A stretch of DNA of 6,916 nt from Elusimicrobiota bacterium (GTDB taxonomy: Bacteria; Elusimicrobiota; Elusimicrobia; F11). The DNA is taken from assembly GCA_022709485.1 (NCBI GenBank), contig JAKLIS010000069.1, forward strand, positions 1 to 6,916, given 5' to 3'. A program made the position numbers and the translations under genes. Of the stretch, positions 1 through 6,916 are shown in pieces; position 1 is the first letter of the stretch, and every line of letters starts with the position of its first letter. A model generated the notes under the pieces. It was not told the origin of the DNA, did no database searches, and saw nothing but the letters and a program-made list of their open reading frames with translations.

Positions 1-2520
1 TTGAGAAAGAACTTGAAGGGCCGCGGTATTCAAGTTATATCGGGCTGGTTTTTGAAGATCCCTGGTTTCATTGAATGGCTGGAAGAAAAAGCGAATGAAT
101 CCGAATGGGATTTGGATCTGTTCTTCAAACAACATGGGATCTATGTTTTTAGAAATCCCGTGAATCTCATGTCCAATTTCCGAGATTTGGAACCGGAGCT
201 TCAATCGCTGCTCATGAAAGAGGCGAAAGATAAATTGGACGATCTTTTTAAGGGGCTCAAAACAAAAGCAAAATTAAAAGATGTTTTGGATTATTTTACT
301 CCCATCATGGCGGCTTTCATTTATTCATGGGTATCCCGAAATCCAAATCACCTCAATAATTTTATGACGGGAAGAAATTCCCTTCATCTCCGGGCTTTAG
401 GTGAATATTTACGCGAAGCTGAGGTGGAAACGCCCCCCGTCCTAGGATTTTTGGCGGCGTTGACGGAGACGGGCGATAGGTTATTTAAAATTTCTGGCAA
501 CCCCGACTCCTTTGACCCCCTCTGGGACAATAATGCGCTTGATTGGGCGCTTGATTATTCTCCACAGGGCGCTAATTATTTTCTTGAAAAGATTTGGGCA
601 CTTTGGGATGAAGTGGGACGTGTTGGGGATCCTTCCGTGTTTTTTGAATTCGCCATCAAATACCTACGTGATTCAATGAATGATTTTCCATTGGGATCCT
701 GGACAGAATCTCTCATTCAAACGCAATTTGACGCCATTGATCACGAGATTGAAACCAACCCCGAATGGGCTCGAATCATGGATCTTTTCATCTATCTCAA
801 TTCACACCGGCTCATAATGAATTCCAAAGAATATAAAGTCGAATATCTTGAAGCGTTAAGCGGAGGGGTGGGATCGGGAGAACAAAGCGGCAAAAATGAG
901 ATTGTGAAGGTGACCTTCCAAGCCCAAGATGGTGAAAAGAAAACAGTCCTTTTTAAATGGGTGGGCTTCGATTCGGCTCAAAACGATTTAATCGCCACAC
1001 GCATGACCCGCGAATTCCTTGGTGAAAGAAGTTATCGGGTCTCAATAATCAAGACTTACCCGGGGCCCTCCCGCACCGAAGCTCTTGAGATGATCGAAAT
1101 GATCCCAGCCAATTTCATTGCGCAGACGTCTAGGATCAGAACATTTAATCCGGTGGGGGTGGAGGAATTTTTATCCGGTCCAAGAGAAAAAATCCTTGAG
1201 AGGCTTCAACAATATGGGGCCATTTTGGCCATGGAATATTTTGGGGCGTTGGATTGCAAAATGCGGCATAAACTTTTTGATCGTGAAACAAAAACCCCTT
1301 TTCGAATCGATTGGGAATACATGTTTTTTAAGATAGATAATCCGCCTCCGGGGGTAAACCTTCACATTTTGGATATTCCGGGGGTTTTAGAAGGGGACGA
1401 CAGGGAATTCTTGAAATTATTAATGCAACGGCCGGAAGGGCTTGCTTATGTGGAAGCGGTTATTGAGGGATTTGACGAAGCCGTGGGAAAATTTCAAGGC
1501 GATTTGATGTTGGGTGAAGATAGTCGAGTCATGTCCATCATCAGATCCGTGGTGAAAGATTCCGGGCGATTTGATTCTATTCAGACCTATGTGATGGGCC
1601 AATTTTTTGAAGAAAGCGGCCAACCCAAATCACTGAACACCATTAAAGATTCGTTGGGTTTGGTCCCCTCTCAATATTTAGATAGGAAAGGGTTTGCTGG
1701 TTCTTCCGGTGAATCGCCGGTCTTTGAAAAAGAATTGAACAATTTATTAATACCGCCAATAGAAGATCAACGAAGCCTTATGATGGGGCTCCTTAATCTC
1801 TTTGCTTCAGAAGCTCTTTCCCTTGATGTGGGGAGAAATTGGGTGGACCGGCCCGCACCTGAATTTTTAGACAAGAAAAAAGTTCAAGAAATGGCCATTC
1901 AAGCCATCGCTGCGTGGGCCAAACAAAGCCCTGAAAAGGAAGAAATTGTTCGACAACAATTGCCGGCTTTGGCCCTGGCCCTCTGCGCTTATTCACGCGC
2001 GGATTTTATGGATTTTGTCCGTTCCGTCAATATCATTTTAGATGAAACCAAAACACAATCTTCCGCCACTATTGTCTCATGGGCGGATAGCGAGATTCGA
2101 GCCAGGGATTTAATAAACGAATTTTTAAAAGACGCCGAGACCGAAACCCAAAGAAGATTGATTTTGGGAACCCGGAATTCCCCTCAGTGGATGGAGGCGT
2201 TAAAAATGGACTCTCGAATTGGAAAACTCATTCAAGAGGGAAGGATTTTATTTCTAACCGGGGAAGATTCAATGACGGTTTCCAAGTTCCTTCAGACCAT
2301 TAAACAAATGCCGGGGATGTCAGGCGTGAGGTTGACTCTTATCCTTGTGCAGGGAACCGCCTTCCCAGAGAATTTCTTTGATTTGACGGATCTTGAATGG
2401 AAGGCATTACAAGAAGAAGTGGTTTACTTTGTCGATAAGACTCTTCGAACCGCCGTGGCCATCGATAAGTCTCTTATTCCGGATTGGAAGGAGTTTATGT
2501 CACGGCTCATTCAAGCCTAA
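1..2520 (+). CDS. Large helical protein with a divergent PI3/PI4-kinase-like (or HipA-like) core, 5'-partial
   Basis: At least 839 residues. The frame is open at the first base and the initial TTG is probably internal, so the N-terminus lies outside the window. I do not recognise the whole protein. Residues 1-280 look helical, rich in Leu, Trp and acidic residues, with no signal peptide or membrane segment. A Gly/Ser-rich stretch at 287-293 (SGGVGSG) precedes a beta-rich segment with LFKW (K319), followed by GFDSAQNDL at 322-330, which resembles the FKxGDDLRQD lysine strand of PI3/PI4 kinases. Residues 410-443 then look like a catalytic loop (ALDCKMRH, D418 and H423) and a metal-binding DFG-equivalent (RIDWE, D437). 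The usual DRHxxN is degraded, with only the Asp kept. Residues 450-839 are helical, ending in a possible alpha/beta segment at about 745-785 (GRILFLTG, VRLTLILV). The gene is convergent with its neighbour and has no visible partner. A HipA- or CotH-type kinase or a dead pseudokinase are alternatives. The reading frame is secure; the kinase assignment is by eye. Confidence 0.85.
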   Translation: MRKNLKGRGIQVISGWFLKIPGFIEWLEEKANESEWDLDLFFKQHGIYVFRNPVNLMSNFRDLEPELQSLLMKEAKDKLDDLFKGLKTKAKLKDVLDYFTPIMAAFIYSWVSRNPNHLNNFMTGRNSLHLRALGEYLREAEVETPPVLGFLAALTETGDRLFKISGNPDSFDPLWDNNALDWALDYSPQGANYFLEKIWALWDEVGRVGDPSVFFEFAIKYLRDSMNDFPLGSWTESLIQTQFDAIDHEIETNPEWARIMDLFIYLNSHRLIMNSKEYKVEYLEALSGGVGSGEQSGKNEIVKVTFQAQDGEKKTVLFKWVGFDSAQNDLIATRMTREFLGERSYRVSIIKTYPGPSRTEALEMIEMIPANFIAQTSRIRTFNPVGVEEFLSGPREKILERLQQYGAILAMEYFGALDCKMRHKLFDRETKTPFRIDWEYMFFKIDNPPPGVNLHILDIPGVLEGDDREFLKLLMQRPEGLAYVEAVIEGFDEAVGKFQGDLMLGEDSRVMSIIRSVVKDSGRFDSIQTYVMGQFFEESGQPKSLNTIKDSLGLVPSQYLDRKGFAGSSGESPVFEKELNNLLIPPIEDQRSLMMGLLNLFASEALSLDVGRNWVDRPAPEFLDKKKVQEMAIQAIAAWAKQSPEKEEIVRQQLPALALALCAYSRADFMDFVRSVNIILDETKTQSSATIVSWADSEIRARDLINEFLKDAETETQRRLILGTRNSPQWMEALKMDSRIGKLIQEGRILFLTGEDSMTVSKFLQTIKQMPGMSGVRLTLILVQGTAFPENFFDLTDLEWKALQEEVVYFVDKTLRTAVAIDKSLIPDWKEFMSRLIQA
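853..1335 (+). other. Putative ATP-binding kinase-like domain within the large helical protein
   Basis: This covers residues 285-445. Elements in the order expected of PI3/PI4-kinase-like and HipA-like folds are a glycine-rich turn (288-293), a beta strand carrying the candidate ATP-phosphate lysine (K319), a following helix with acidic residues (E338), a catalytic-loop aspartate (D418), a residue in the Asn position of DRHxxN that is His here (H423), and a metal-binding aspartate (D437) in an IDWE motif replacing IDFG. Spacing between the last two aspartates (19 residues) is close to that in PI3/PI4 kinases. Pattern order and spacing were seen directly; homology is inferred without a profile search. 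Substrate (lipid, protein or small molecule) cannot be told. Confidence 0.45.
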
Positions 2521-2526
2521 AAAGAG

Positions 2527-2561
2527 GTTCCCAGTTCCAAGTTCCCGGTTCCCAGTGCCCC
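2527..2561. repeat. Heptanucleotide tandem repeat, five units
   Basis: Five consecutive 7-bp units follow the stop codon of the kinase-like gene by six bases: GTTCCCA, GTTCCAA, GTTCCCG, GTTCCCA, GTGCCCC. Against the consensus GTTCCCA they match at 7, 6, 6, 7 and 5 positions. The array fills about half of the 72-bp gap between two convergent genes. It is not self-complementary, so it does not form a terminator hairpin. Heptamer arrays (STRRs) are known between genes in cyanobacteria and similar short arrays occur in other genomes; whether this one is dispersed in its genome cannot be seen here. Confidence 0.75.
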
Positions 2562-2592
2562 AAAAAACCCCTTCATTGTCAGCCAAATATTT

Positions 2593-5500
2593 TTACTTTA
2601 GAACGGCGATTTTCTTGGTGTATGTTTTCTCCCCCGCTTTTAATTGGAGAACATAAATTCCTGCCGCTACTAAGTCACCGTCTTCGTTGCGGCCGTCCCA
2701 CGACACTTCCTGCCCAGCTCCAGTGGCGTGGTCTCCCTTAAATAGGGTTCGAACCTTCATGTTTTTTCGGTCATAGACAGACAAATTCATGGGGTTCTCC
2801 CATAAGTTAAATGGAATCTTGAGATCCTTTTCTTTGAGTACATAGAAAACGTTTTTCATCATTAAAAATTCGGCTGTGGACTTTTCAGCGTCTGGACCGG
2901 GTGAATATTTTATGGGGGGTTTTGTGCGATCCCGGGGAGGAAGGGATTCCGCTTCAGAAACAATAATGACGATTTTTGAGGATCCGGTTTTGCCGGAAGA
3001 AGTGGTAACGGTCAGAACTACTTCGTAGCGGCCCGCCAGGTAAGTCTTTTCCACCTCGGCTCCTGTTCCTGTTGTGTGGTCCCCGAAATCCCAATAATAG
3101 TTGGTAATTTGACCCTCGCAGGCCGAAGATTGCGAGCCGTCCATTTGGATATGAAGGGGCTCAACGCCCAACCGTTCTCCGGAGGCGATTGTGACAACGG
3201 GATTATTTCCCACGCACCCTCTGAATTCATACGCGCCCCGATCGGGGGCCATGCCGACGGGCATGGGGTTTCCATCTTTATCTTCGAAATAACCTAGATC
3301 TTCACCAGCGTTAATGGCGATGCTGGTCGGGGCCAAATGGAAATCTTCGTTTGCATAATCGACAAACATCTGATTCAGTTTTTCCGTGGAGAGGTCCTTC
3401 AAATTAATGTTGTTCCTAACAATGGCTTCTTCAGGGCTGGGGGTGGAGGGGGTGTTGCTTCTCCTAAAACTAAACAGGCTGAATATATTGTTTATGACCG
3501 CATTCCCGTGGGTTGGCGGAAATTTTGGATCCGTGTCCAAATAAGCCGGAGCGTTCATGGTATTGTGATGAACAATGTTCTGGCCGCCTCCCTCATTCAT
3601 GAGCAACGCCAGGTACCAAAAGTCCTTTTCATTTGGGTCCTTTTCAACGACGTTGTGGTGGACGAGATAATTCCAACAAGAATTGTCCAAATAAATCGCT
3701 ATGTCATTGACGTCATGAATATAGTTGTATGCAATTTCCGTCCCAAGACTGTTTGTGGCGATGGAGTAGATCGCTCCTAAATCCCATGGTTCAACGCCAT
3801 ATCTAATCTGGAAAAGCTCGTTGCGGAGAATTTTTAAACGGACGGCGTTAGAATGACTGATAAGGGCTCGCCCTGACTTGGAGAGAACGCAATCTGAAAT
3901 TTCATTGTCGTAAGTGACCACCCCGCCTGTTTGCACTGCGGCGGCTTCCGTGACAACGTAATTGACATGGTGGATATTGCAACCTTGAACTGTGTTCCGA
4001 CTGCCCAACAACGTCACTCCGTTCCCCGCGCTGTAAGCGATTTCAGAATTGAGGAGGACGTTGTCTGTTCCGTTCAGAATTATCCCCGAATCTTGAATTC
4101 CTTTTGTTCCCGATCCCATGCTGCTTTCATCGATAAGAGTGTAATGAGAAATATGGCGCGCGTTCAGATTTCCCAATTGGTTGAATTGGCTGTCTGGGTC
4201 CATTTCAATGGTTGCCGATAATAATGACAGGTCTTTTACATGGATTCCAGTTCTGTTCCTCAAATTAAAGGCCAAGTTTCGCTTTTTCGCTTCAACCGAT
4301 AACGTATTTGGGTCCACTGAATTCGGGGCCCATAGGTACACGGATTGATTGGCCCGGTCAAAGACACATTCATTGGGTTGATCGAGGGCGTTCATATGCC
4401 CAATCAAATAGTAGATTCCATTTTGATTGATGTCGCTGGAAGGATCAGAATTGAGATTCATTTGAAGTTGGCCAGGTCCCGAGGAAGTCACTTCACCTGT
4501 AATGGCATGGTAGCGAGGGCTCCAAATGGCGTGGACAATGGCGCCGGTCCAATAACCCGCCGATTGCGTCAAGTTGACGGTGTCTTTGATGATGGCGGTT
4601 TTGGGGCTGGTGGTTGTGGTGTAGGTTCCACTTTGAATGACGAAGACCGGGTTGGTTTCTTCCATCACATCCAGGGCATTGGGATGGCGGGCCTCCAACA
4701 CCATTTTCCCTTGAGTGAAAAGTTGGTTTTTCCCTTTTCCCATGTCCCAAGGCAATGAGGCTTTGAAGATATTCCCTTGGTGGCGCGTCCAGTTGGTGAT
4801 GGGCTCCGCCCCGCTCACTGTTACCATCTCTCCTGGCGCTCCTTTAAAAATAATAGGCGCTCCCAAATAACCGGAGCGTGCGGGCGTTACTGTTTCTCGG
4901 TAGGTTCCTGCGTGGACAATGCATGTATCCCCAGGGTAAGCGATGTCCGCGCATTTTTGGATGGTTCGAAAGGGTTGGGAACTGGTGCCGGGATTGGAAT
5001 CACTTCCTGATAGTGCCACATGAAATTCTGTCCGGCCAAGGAAAACCTCAAAATTTTGAGAAGCCATCGATTTGTGGCCCAAGGAATCCTCCAACTCAAC
5101 GTTCCATTCATACGTTCTCTCTCCAAGGCCGGTTTGAGAAAACATTCCATCGACCGAAGCTTCATTAAGGTCTACTGTCTTGCGAGGAAGCAAGTTTCCA
5201 GTAGGCCCGAAGTAGAAGGTGGCTTTTTTGAGGGTCGATGTTTTGTCCGTCGCGCGTCCAGAAAAATAAAAATCAAGGCTGGTGGTATTGTAATGGGTTT
5301 GGTGGGATGGGTTCAACAATGTTACTTGGGGAGGGGTATTGGGGGCATCGATAATTATGTTGCGCCAACCCGTCACCGTCCATTCTCCCGTTTGATTCAC
5401 TTCGTTCACATTGAAAAAATATTCACCCAATTCCACCACAGGAGCAAAGGAGATCCGAATGCGTTGTTCATCGCTCCGGTAAAGGGCGGCAATTTCTTCT

Positions 5501-6321
5501 GCGCCTAAAGCCCGTTTGTAGAACAAAACTTCGTCGATATTGCCGTAAAATGCGAAATAGCCGCCGCCAATGTTTAAATCGGTGATGTCGATATCGCGGA
5601 TGGTCGCAGGCAAGTTGATGGATTTATCGAGAGTCCCGTCGGTATAGAAAATCACCTTTTTATTGGTTTTGTCGAGGACGACAACCAAATGGTGAAATTC
5701 ATCATTCGGAATAACCTTATTCCCAGTGACGTATTTAAATCCGCTCATCTCGTTGTCCTCATATAGAAAAGCTTGAACATTACCCGCATGAACATACCAT
5801 CGATAAATTGTTCCCATAGGGCCGTCCCCAGTGAGAATGTTTTTGTGGCGGATTTCGGGTGTTAATTTGACCCAGGCGGCGAAGGTGACACTCTCGTCTT
5901 GTGTAATGGAGATCGGGTTATCAACTTTGACAGACCCGGATTTATCAAAATAATAAGCTCCCCCAAATTTTCCGCCTAAAACAGGAGTGGCTCCACCGGT
6001 AACCGTGCCATCGTGACCGTGCCCGGTGTAATCCAATACATTTTTTGAGTTTTCGCCCATTCGAGAATCGTTATCGAACCGCCACCAACCTTCGAGAGAA
6101 TCTTCCCATTGGATGACGGTGTAGGTGGGGTTGGAGGAGTGGGATTCATAATCCACCCAAACAGGGCCCGGGTCTGTCCAAGTTTCGCTGGTGGGCGAAT
6201 TCAGGGTGAGGGCGGCCCTTCCAAAACCGGTAAAAATAACCATAAAGAAAATGGAAAAAAACGAACCCCGTTGAAATGGGTTGACGGCCCTTGGAAATTT
6301 CTCAGAGCCAATGATTTTCAT
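2593..6321 (-). CDS. Secreted modular LamG / right-handed beta-helix / PKD protein with FlgD-like C-terminal domain
   Basis: Complete, 1242 residues. The N-terminus has a basic n-region and a hydrophobic stretch at 19-37 (FFSIFFMVIF core), a Sec signal peptide probably cleaved near GRAA. About 76-282 is a LamG/concanavalin-like domain (EGWWRFD, VTFAAWVKL, NIDEVLFYKRALGAEEIAALY). About 328-430 is Ig-like. About 432-1035 is a right-handed beta-helix opening with a DUF1565-type motif (SGSDSNPGTSSQPFRTIQ, PGDTCIVHAGTYRE), repeated Asn-rich turns at 740-945, and a closing DxGAYEF motif. About 1038-1124 is a PKD domain (YYWDFGD, TYLAGRYEVVLTV). About 1155-1242 is FlgD-Ig/T9SS-tail-like (SVYDRKNMKVRTL, VSWDGRNEDGD, AAGIYVLQL). 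The first beta-helix part (GAEPITNW, NQLFTQGK, ARHPN) recalls GH120/GH141 proteins, so it may bind or cleave a polysaccharide at or outside the cell surface; no catalytic residues could be assigned. C457/C467 and C1036/C1068 could form disulfides. A non-enzymatic adhesin is the main alternative. The start is the first possible codon after an in-frame TAG. Confidence 0.93.
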   Translation of the reverse strand: MKIIGSEKFPRAVNPFQRGSFFSIFFMVIFTGFGRAALTLNSPTSETWTDPGPVWVDYESHSSNPTYTVIQWEDSLEGWWRFDNDSRMGENSKNVLDYTGHGHDGTVTGGATPVLGGKFGGAYYFDKSGSVKVDNPISITQDESVTFAAWVKLTPEIRHKNILTGDGPMGTIYRWYVHAGNVQAFLYEDNEMSGFKYVTGNKVIPNDEFHHLVVVLDKTNKKVIFYTDGTLDKSINLPATIRDIDITDLNIGGGYFAFYGNIDEVLFYKRALGAEEIAALYRSDEQRIRISFAPVVELGEYFFNVNEVNQTGEWTVTGWRNIIIDAPNTPPQVTLLNPSHQTHYNTTSLDFYFSGRATDKTSTLKKATFYFGPTGNLLPRKTVDLNEASVDGMFSQTGLGERTYEWNVELEDSLGHKSMASQNFEVFLGRTEFHVALSGSDSNPGTSSQPFRTIQKCADIAYPGDTCIVHAGTYRETVTPARSGYLGAPIIFKGAPGEMVTVSGAEPITNWTRHQGNIFKASLPWDMGKGKNQLFTQGKMVLEARHPNALDVMEETNPVFVIQSGTYTTTTSPKTAIIKDTVNLTQSAGYWTGAIVHAIWSPRYHAITGEVTSSGPGQLQMNLNSDPSSDINQNGIYYLIGHMNALDQPNECVFDRANQSVYLWAPNSVDPNTLSVEAKKRNLAFNLRNRTGIHVKDLSLLSATIEMDPDSQFNQLGNLNARHISHYTLIDESSMGSGTKGIQDSGIILNGTDNVLLNSEIAYSAGNGVTLLGSRNTVQGCNIHHVNYVVTEAAAVQTGGVVTYDNEISDCVLSKSGRALISHSNAVRLKILRNELFQIRYGVEPWDLGAIYSIATNSLGTEIAYNYIHDVNDIAIYLDNSCWNYLVHHNVVEKDPNEKDFWYLALLMNEGGGQNIVHHNTMNAPAYLDTDPKFPPTHGNAVINNIFSLFSFRRSNTPSTPSPEEAIVRNNINLKDLSTEKLNQMFVDYANEDFHLAPTSIAINAGEDLGYFEDKDGNPMPVGMAPDRGAYEFRGCVGNNPVVTIASGERLGVEPLHIQMDGSQSSACEGQITNYYWDFGDHTTGTGAEVEKTYLAGRYEVVLTVTTSSGKTGSSKIVIIVSEAESLPPRDRTKPPIKYSPGPDAEKSTAEFLMMKNVFYVLKEKDLKIPFNLWENPMNLSVYDRKNMKVRTLFKGDHATGAGQEVSWDGRNEDGDLVAAGIYVLQLKAGEKTYTKKIAVLK

Positions 6322-6328
6322 TGTTTTT

Positions 6329-6334
6329 CCCTTT
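6329..6334 (-). promoter_or_regulatory. Ribosome binding site of the beta-helix gene
   Basis: On the minus strand AAAGGGA lies seven bases upstream of the ATG ending at 6321, a fair Shine-Dalgarno match at normal spacing. Reading upstream in frame there is no ATG, GTG or TTG before an in-frame TAG at 6379-6381, so this site and the ATG together fix the start. Confidence 0.6.
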
Positions 6335-6353
6335 GAAAAGGCATTCTCAGTTA

Positions 6354-6359
6354 ATTTTA
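6354..6359 (-). promoter_or_regulatory. Candidate -10 element (TAAAAT) of the beta-helix gene
   Basis: TAAAAT on the minus strand matches the sigma-70 -10 consensus at five of six positions and would start transcription about 25 bases before the ATG. No convincing -35 hexamer sits 16-18 bases upstream. If the site is real it may depend on an activator, possibly one binding the palindrome at 6387-6403. This is a weak call in an AT-rich gap. Confidence 0.2.
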
Positions 6360-6386
6360 GGTCAATCCACCATTTTTTCTAGATGA

Positions 6387-6403
6387 CTTAATACACTATT
6401 AAG
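6387..6403. promoter_or_regulatory. Perfect inverted repeat CTTAATA-CAC-TATTAAG, possible operator
   Basis: Seven-base perfect arms separated by three bases, in the gap upstream of the beta-helix gene, centred about 74 bases before its start codon. Its size and symmetry suit a dimeric transcription factor. The arms are AT-rich, so it is a poor terminator for lnt and has no following U-tract. The same ACTTAAT core recurs at 6462-6468. The palindrome is seen directly; the function is inferred. Confidence 0.35.
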
Positions 6404-6438
6404 CACCACTCTTGCCTGGGAAAGATATTTGGGTTTAT

Positions 6439-6451
6439 TTCCTTGAAGGAA
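6439..6451. repeat. Perfect inverted repeat TTCCTT-G-AAGGAA
   Basis: Six-base perfect arms around a single central base, in the gap between lnt and the beta-helix gene. The one-base centre rules out a stable hairpin loop, so a DNA-binding site is more likely than an RNA terminator. It lies about 118 bases before the beta-helix start codon. A match by chance in 171 bases is possible. Confidence 0.3.
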
Positions 6452-6492
6452 GACACAACCAACTTAATCGGCGATAAAATTTTTTGGATTAC

Positions 6493-6916
6493 TTAAGCCC
6501 TTCGTTTCTTCGGGAGGGACGACAAAATTTGGATGGTTTTTTTATACCCCAATCCCCCTGCCAAAATGAACCAGCAGACCCAAGTAAACCAATTTCCCCA
6601 ACGGGTATAAAAAGTGGCCAAATTCGAAACGGGGATGGTCGTCTCAAATTGACCGGAGGTCAAGAGAGGGGTTTTTAAGAGGAGCCCTCCCCAGGGGTCG
6701 ATGGCCCCGGAAATTCCGGTGTTCGCCGCCCGCACTACCGGCCGGCCGTTTTCCACTGCCCGCAAGATGTTGGCGTTAAAATGCTGTTCCGGCGCGCCGG
6801 TTTTGAGGAACCACCCGTCATTGGTGATATTGATTAAAACATCCGCCCCTAACTTGACATTGTTTCTTAGTATTCCGCTGAAAATGGATTCGTAGCAAAT
6901 ATTTGGAGCTAGCATA
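6493..6916 (-). CDS. lnt: Apolipoprotein N-acyltransferase (Lnt), C-terminal part, 5'-partial
   Basis: At least 140 residues of the carbon-nitrogen hydrolase domain of Lnt, which transfers a third acyl chain from phospholipid to the N-terminal cysteine of lipoproteins in the inner membrane, the last step of lipoprotein maturation in diderms. Numbering from the first Met in the window, NICYESIF at 5-12 holds the nucleophile C7 with Y8 and E9, equivalent to C387-Y388-E389 of E. coli Lnt. Then come GADVLINITNDGWF (23-36), QHFNANILRAVENGRPVVRAANTGISG (44-70, in part) and a C-terminal membrane segment at about 109-124, followed by a basic tail (KKRRA). The Met at 6913-6915 is internal: full-length Lnt has some 380 more residues carrying the catalytic Glu and Lys and the other membrane helices, all outside the window. 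No hairpin terminator is visible after the stop codon, so some read-through into the beta-helix gene is possible. Confidence 0.96.
   Translation of the reverse strand, partial: MLAPNICYESIFSGILRNNVKLGADVLINITNDGWFLKTGAPEQHFNANILRAVENGRPVVRAANTGISGAIDPWGGLLLKTPLLTSGQFETTIPVSNLATFYTRWGNWFTWVCWFILAGGLGYKKTIQILSSLPKKRRA

Noticed and set aside
2521..2592. Rho-independent terminator between the convergent genes
   Set aside because: No GC-rich inverted repeat followed by a U-tract was found on either strand; the GTTCCCA repeats are direct, not inverted.
3337..3780. 147-codon open frame on the plus strand inside the beta-helix gene
   Set aside because: It lies wholly antisense to a well-supported domain-bearing coding region, has no recognisable motif and no clear ribosome binding site. 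It is a shadow frame.
5020..5508. 162-codon open frame on the plus strand opposite the LamG and Ig part of the beta-helix gene
   Set aside because: Antisense to the real gene, with no family pattern and an odd composition; long by chance because the gene opposite is stop-poor in this frame.
6322..6492. Riboswitch or structured leader upstream of the beta-helix gene
   Set aside because: Compared by eye with the cyclic-di-GMP class I aptamer and general riboswitch features, the gap lacks the conserved core and shows only short AT-rich palindromes.
6913..6915. True start codon of lnt at the right edge
   Set aside because: The ATG sits only six codons before the catalytic cysteine, whereas Lnt has several hundred residues before it, so this Met is internal and the gene is cut by the window.

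Overview
The window holds three protein-coding genes. Two run off its edges and one is complete. No rRNA, tRNA, CRISPR array or mobile element could be supported. The leftmost gene (+ strand, 5' end cut by the window edge) encodes at least 839 residues of a mostly helical protein. Its middle carries what looks like a very divergent ATP-binding kinase core, closest by eye to the PI3/PI4-kinase or HipA-like superfamily. The central gene (- strand, 1242 codons, complete) encodes a secreted modular protein: signal peptide, LamG-type lectin fold, Ig-like region, a long right-handed beta-helix, a PKD domain and a FlgD-Ig-like C-terminal tail. The rightmost gene (- strand, 5' end cut) is the C-terminal part of apolipoprotein N-acyltransferase (lnt).

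Lnt implies a cell envelope with triacylated lipoproteins, so very probably a Gram-negative (diderm) bacterium. The FlgD-like tail on a large secreted beta-helix protein and the large unclassifiable protein next to it fit poorly cultured diderm lineages such as Omnitrophota, Elusimicrobiota or the FCB group. The phylum is an inference from gene content only, and nothing in the window fixes it.

Layout: 1-2520 is the kinase-like gene (+). 2521-2592 is a 72-bp gap between convergent genes and contains a five-unit heptanucleotide tandem repeat. 2593-6321 is the beta-helix gene (-). 6322-6492 is a 171-bp gap with a ribosome binding site, a possible -10 element and two short perfect inverted repeats. 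6493-6916 is lnt (-). The beta-helix gene lies downstream of lnt on the same strand, but the gap and its palindromes suggest it has its own promoter.

The three genes do not form an obvious pathway. Lnt is envelope housekeeping, the beta-helix protein is an exported probable glycan-binding or glycan-degrading protein, and the kinase-like protein shows no export signal in the visible part. The most interesting object is the divergent kinase-like protein, which matches no family I can name with confidence over most of its length.
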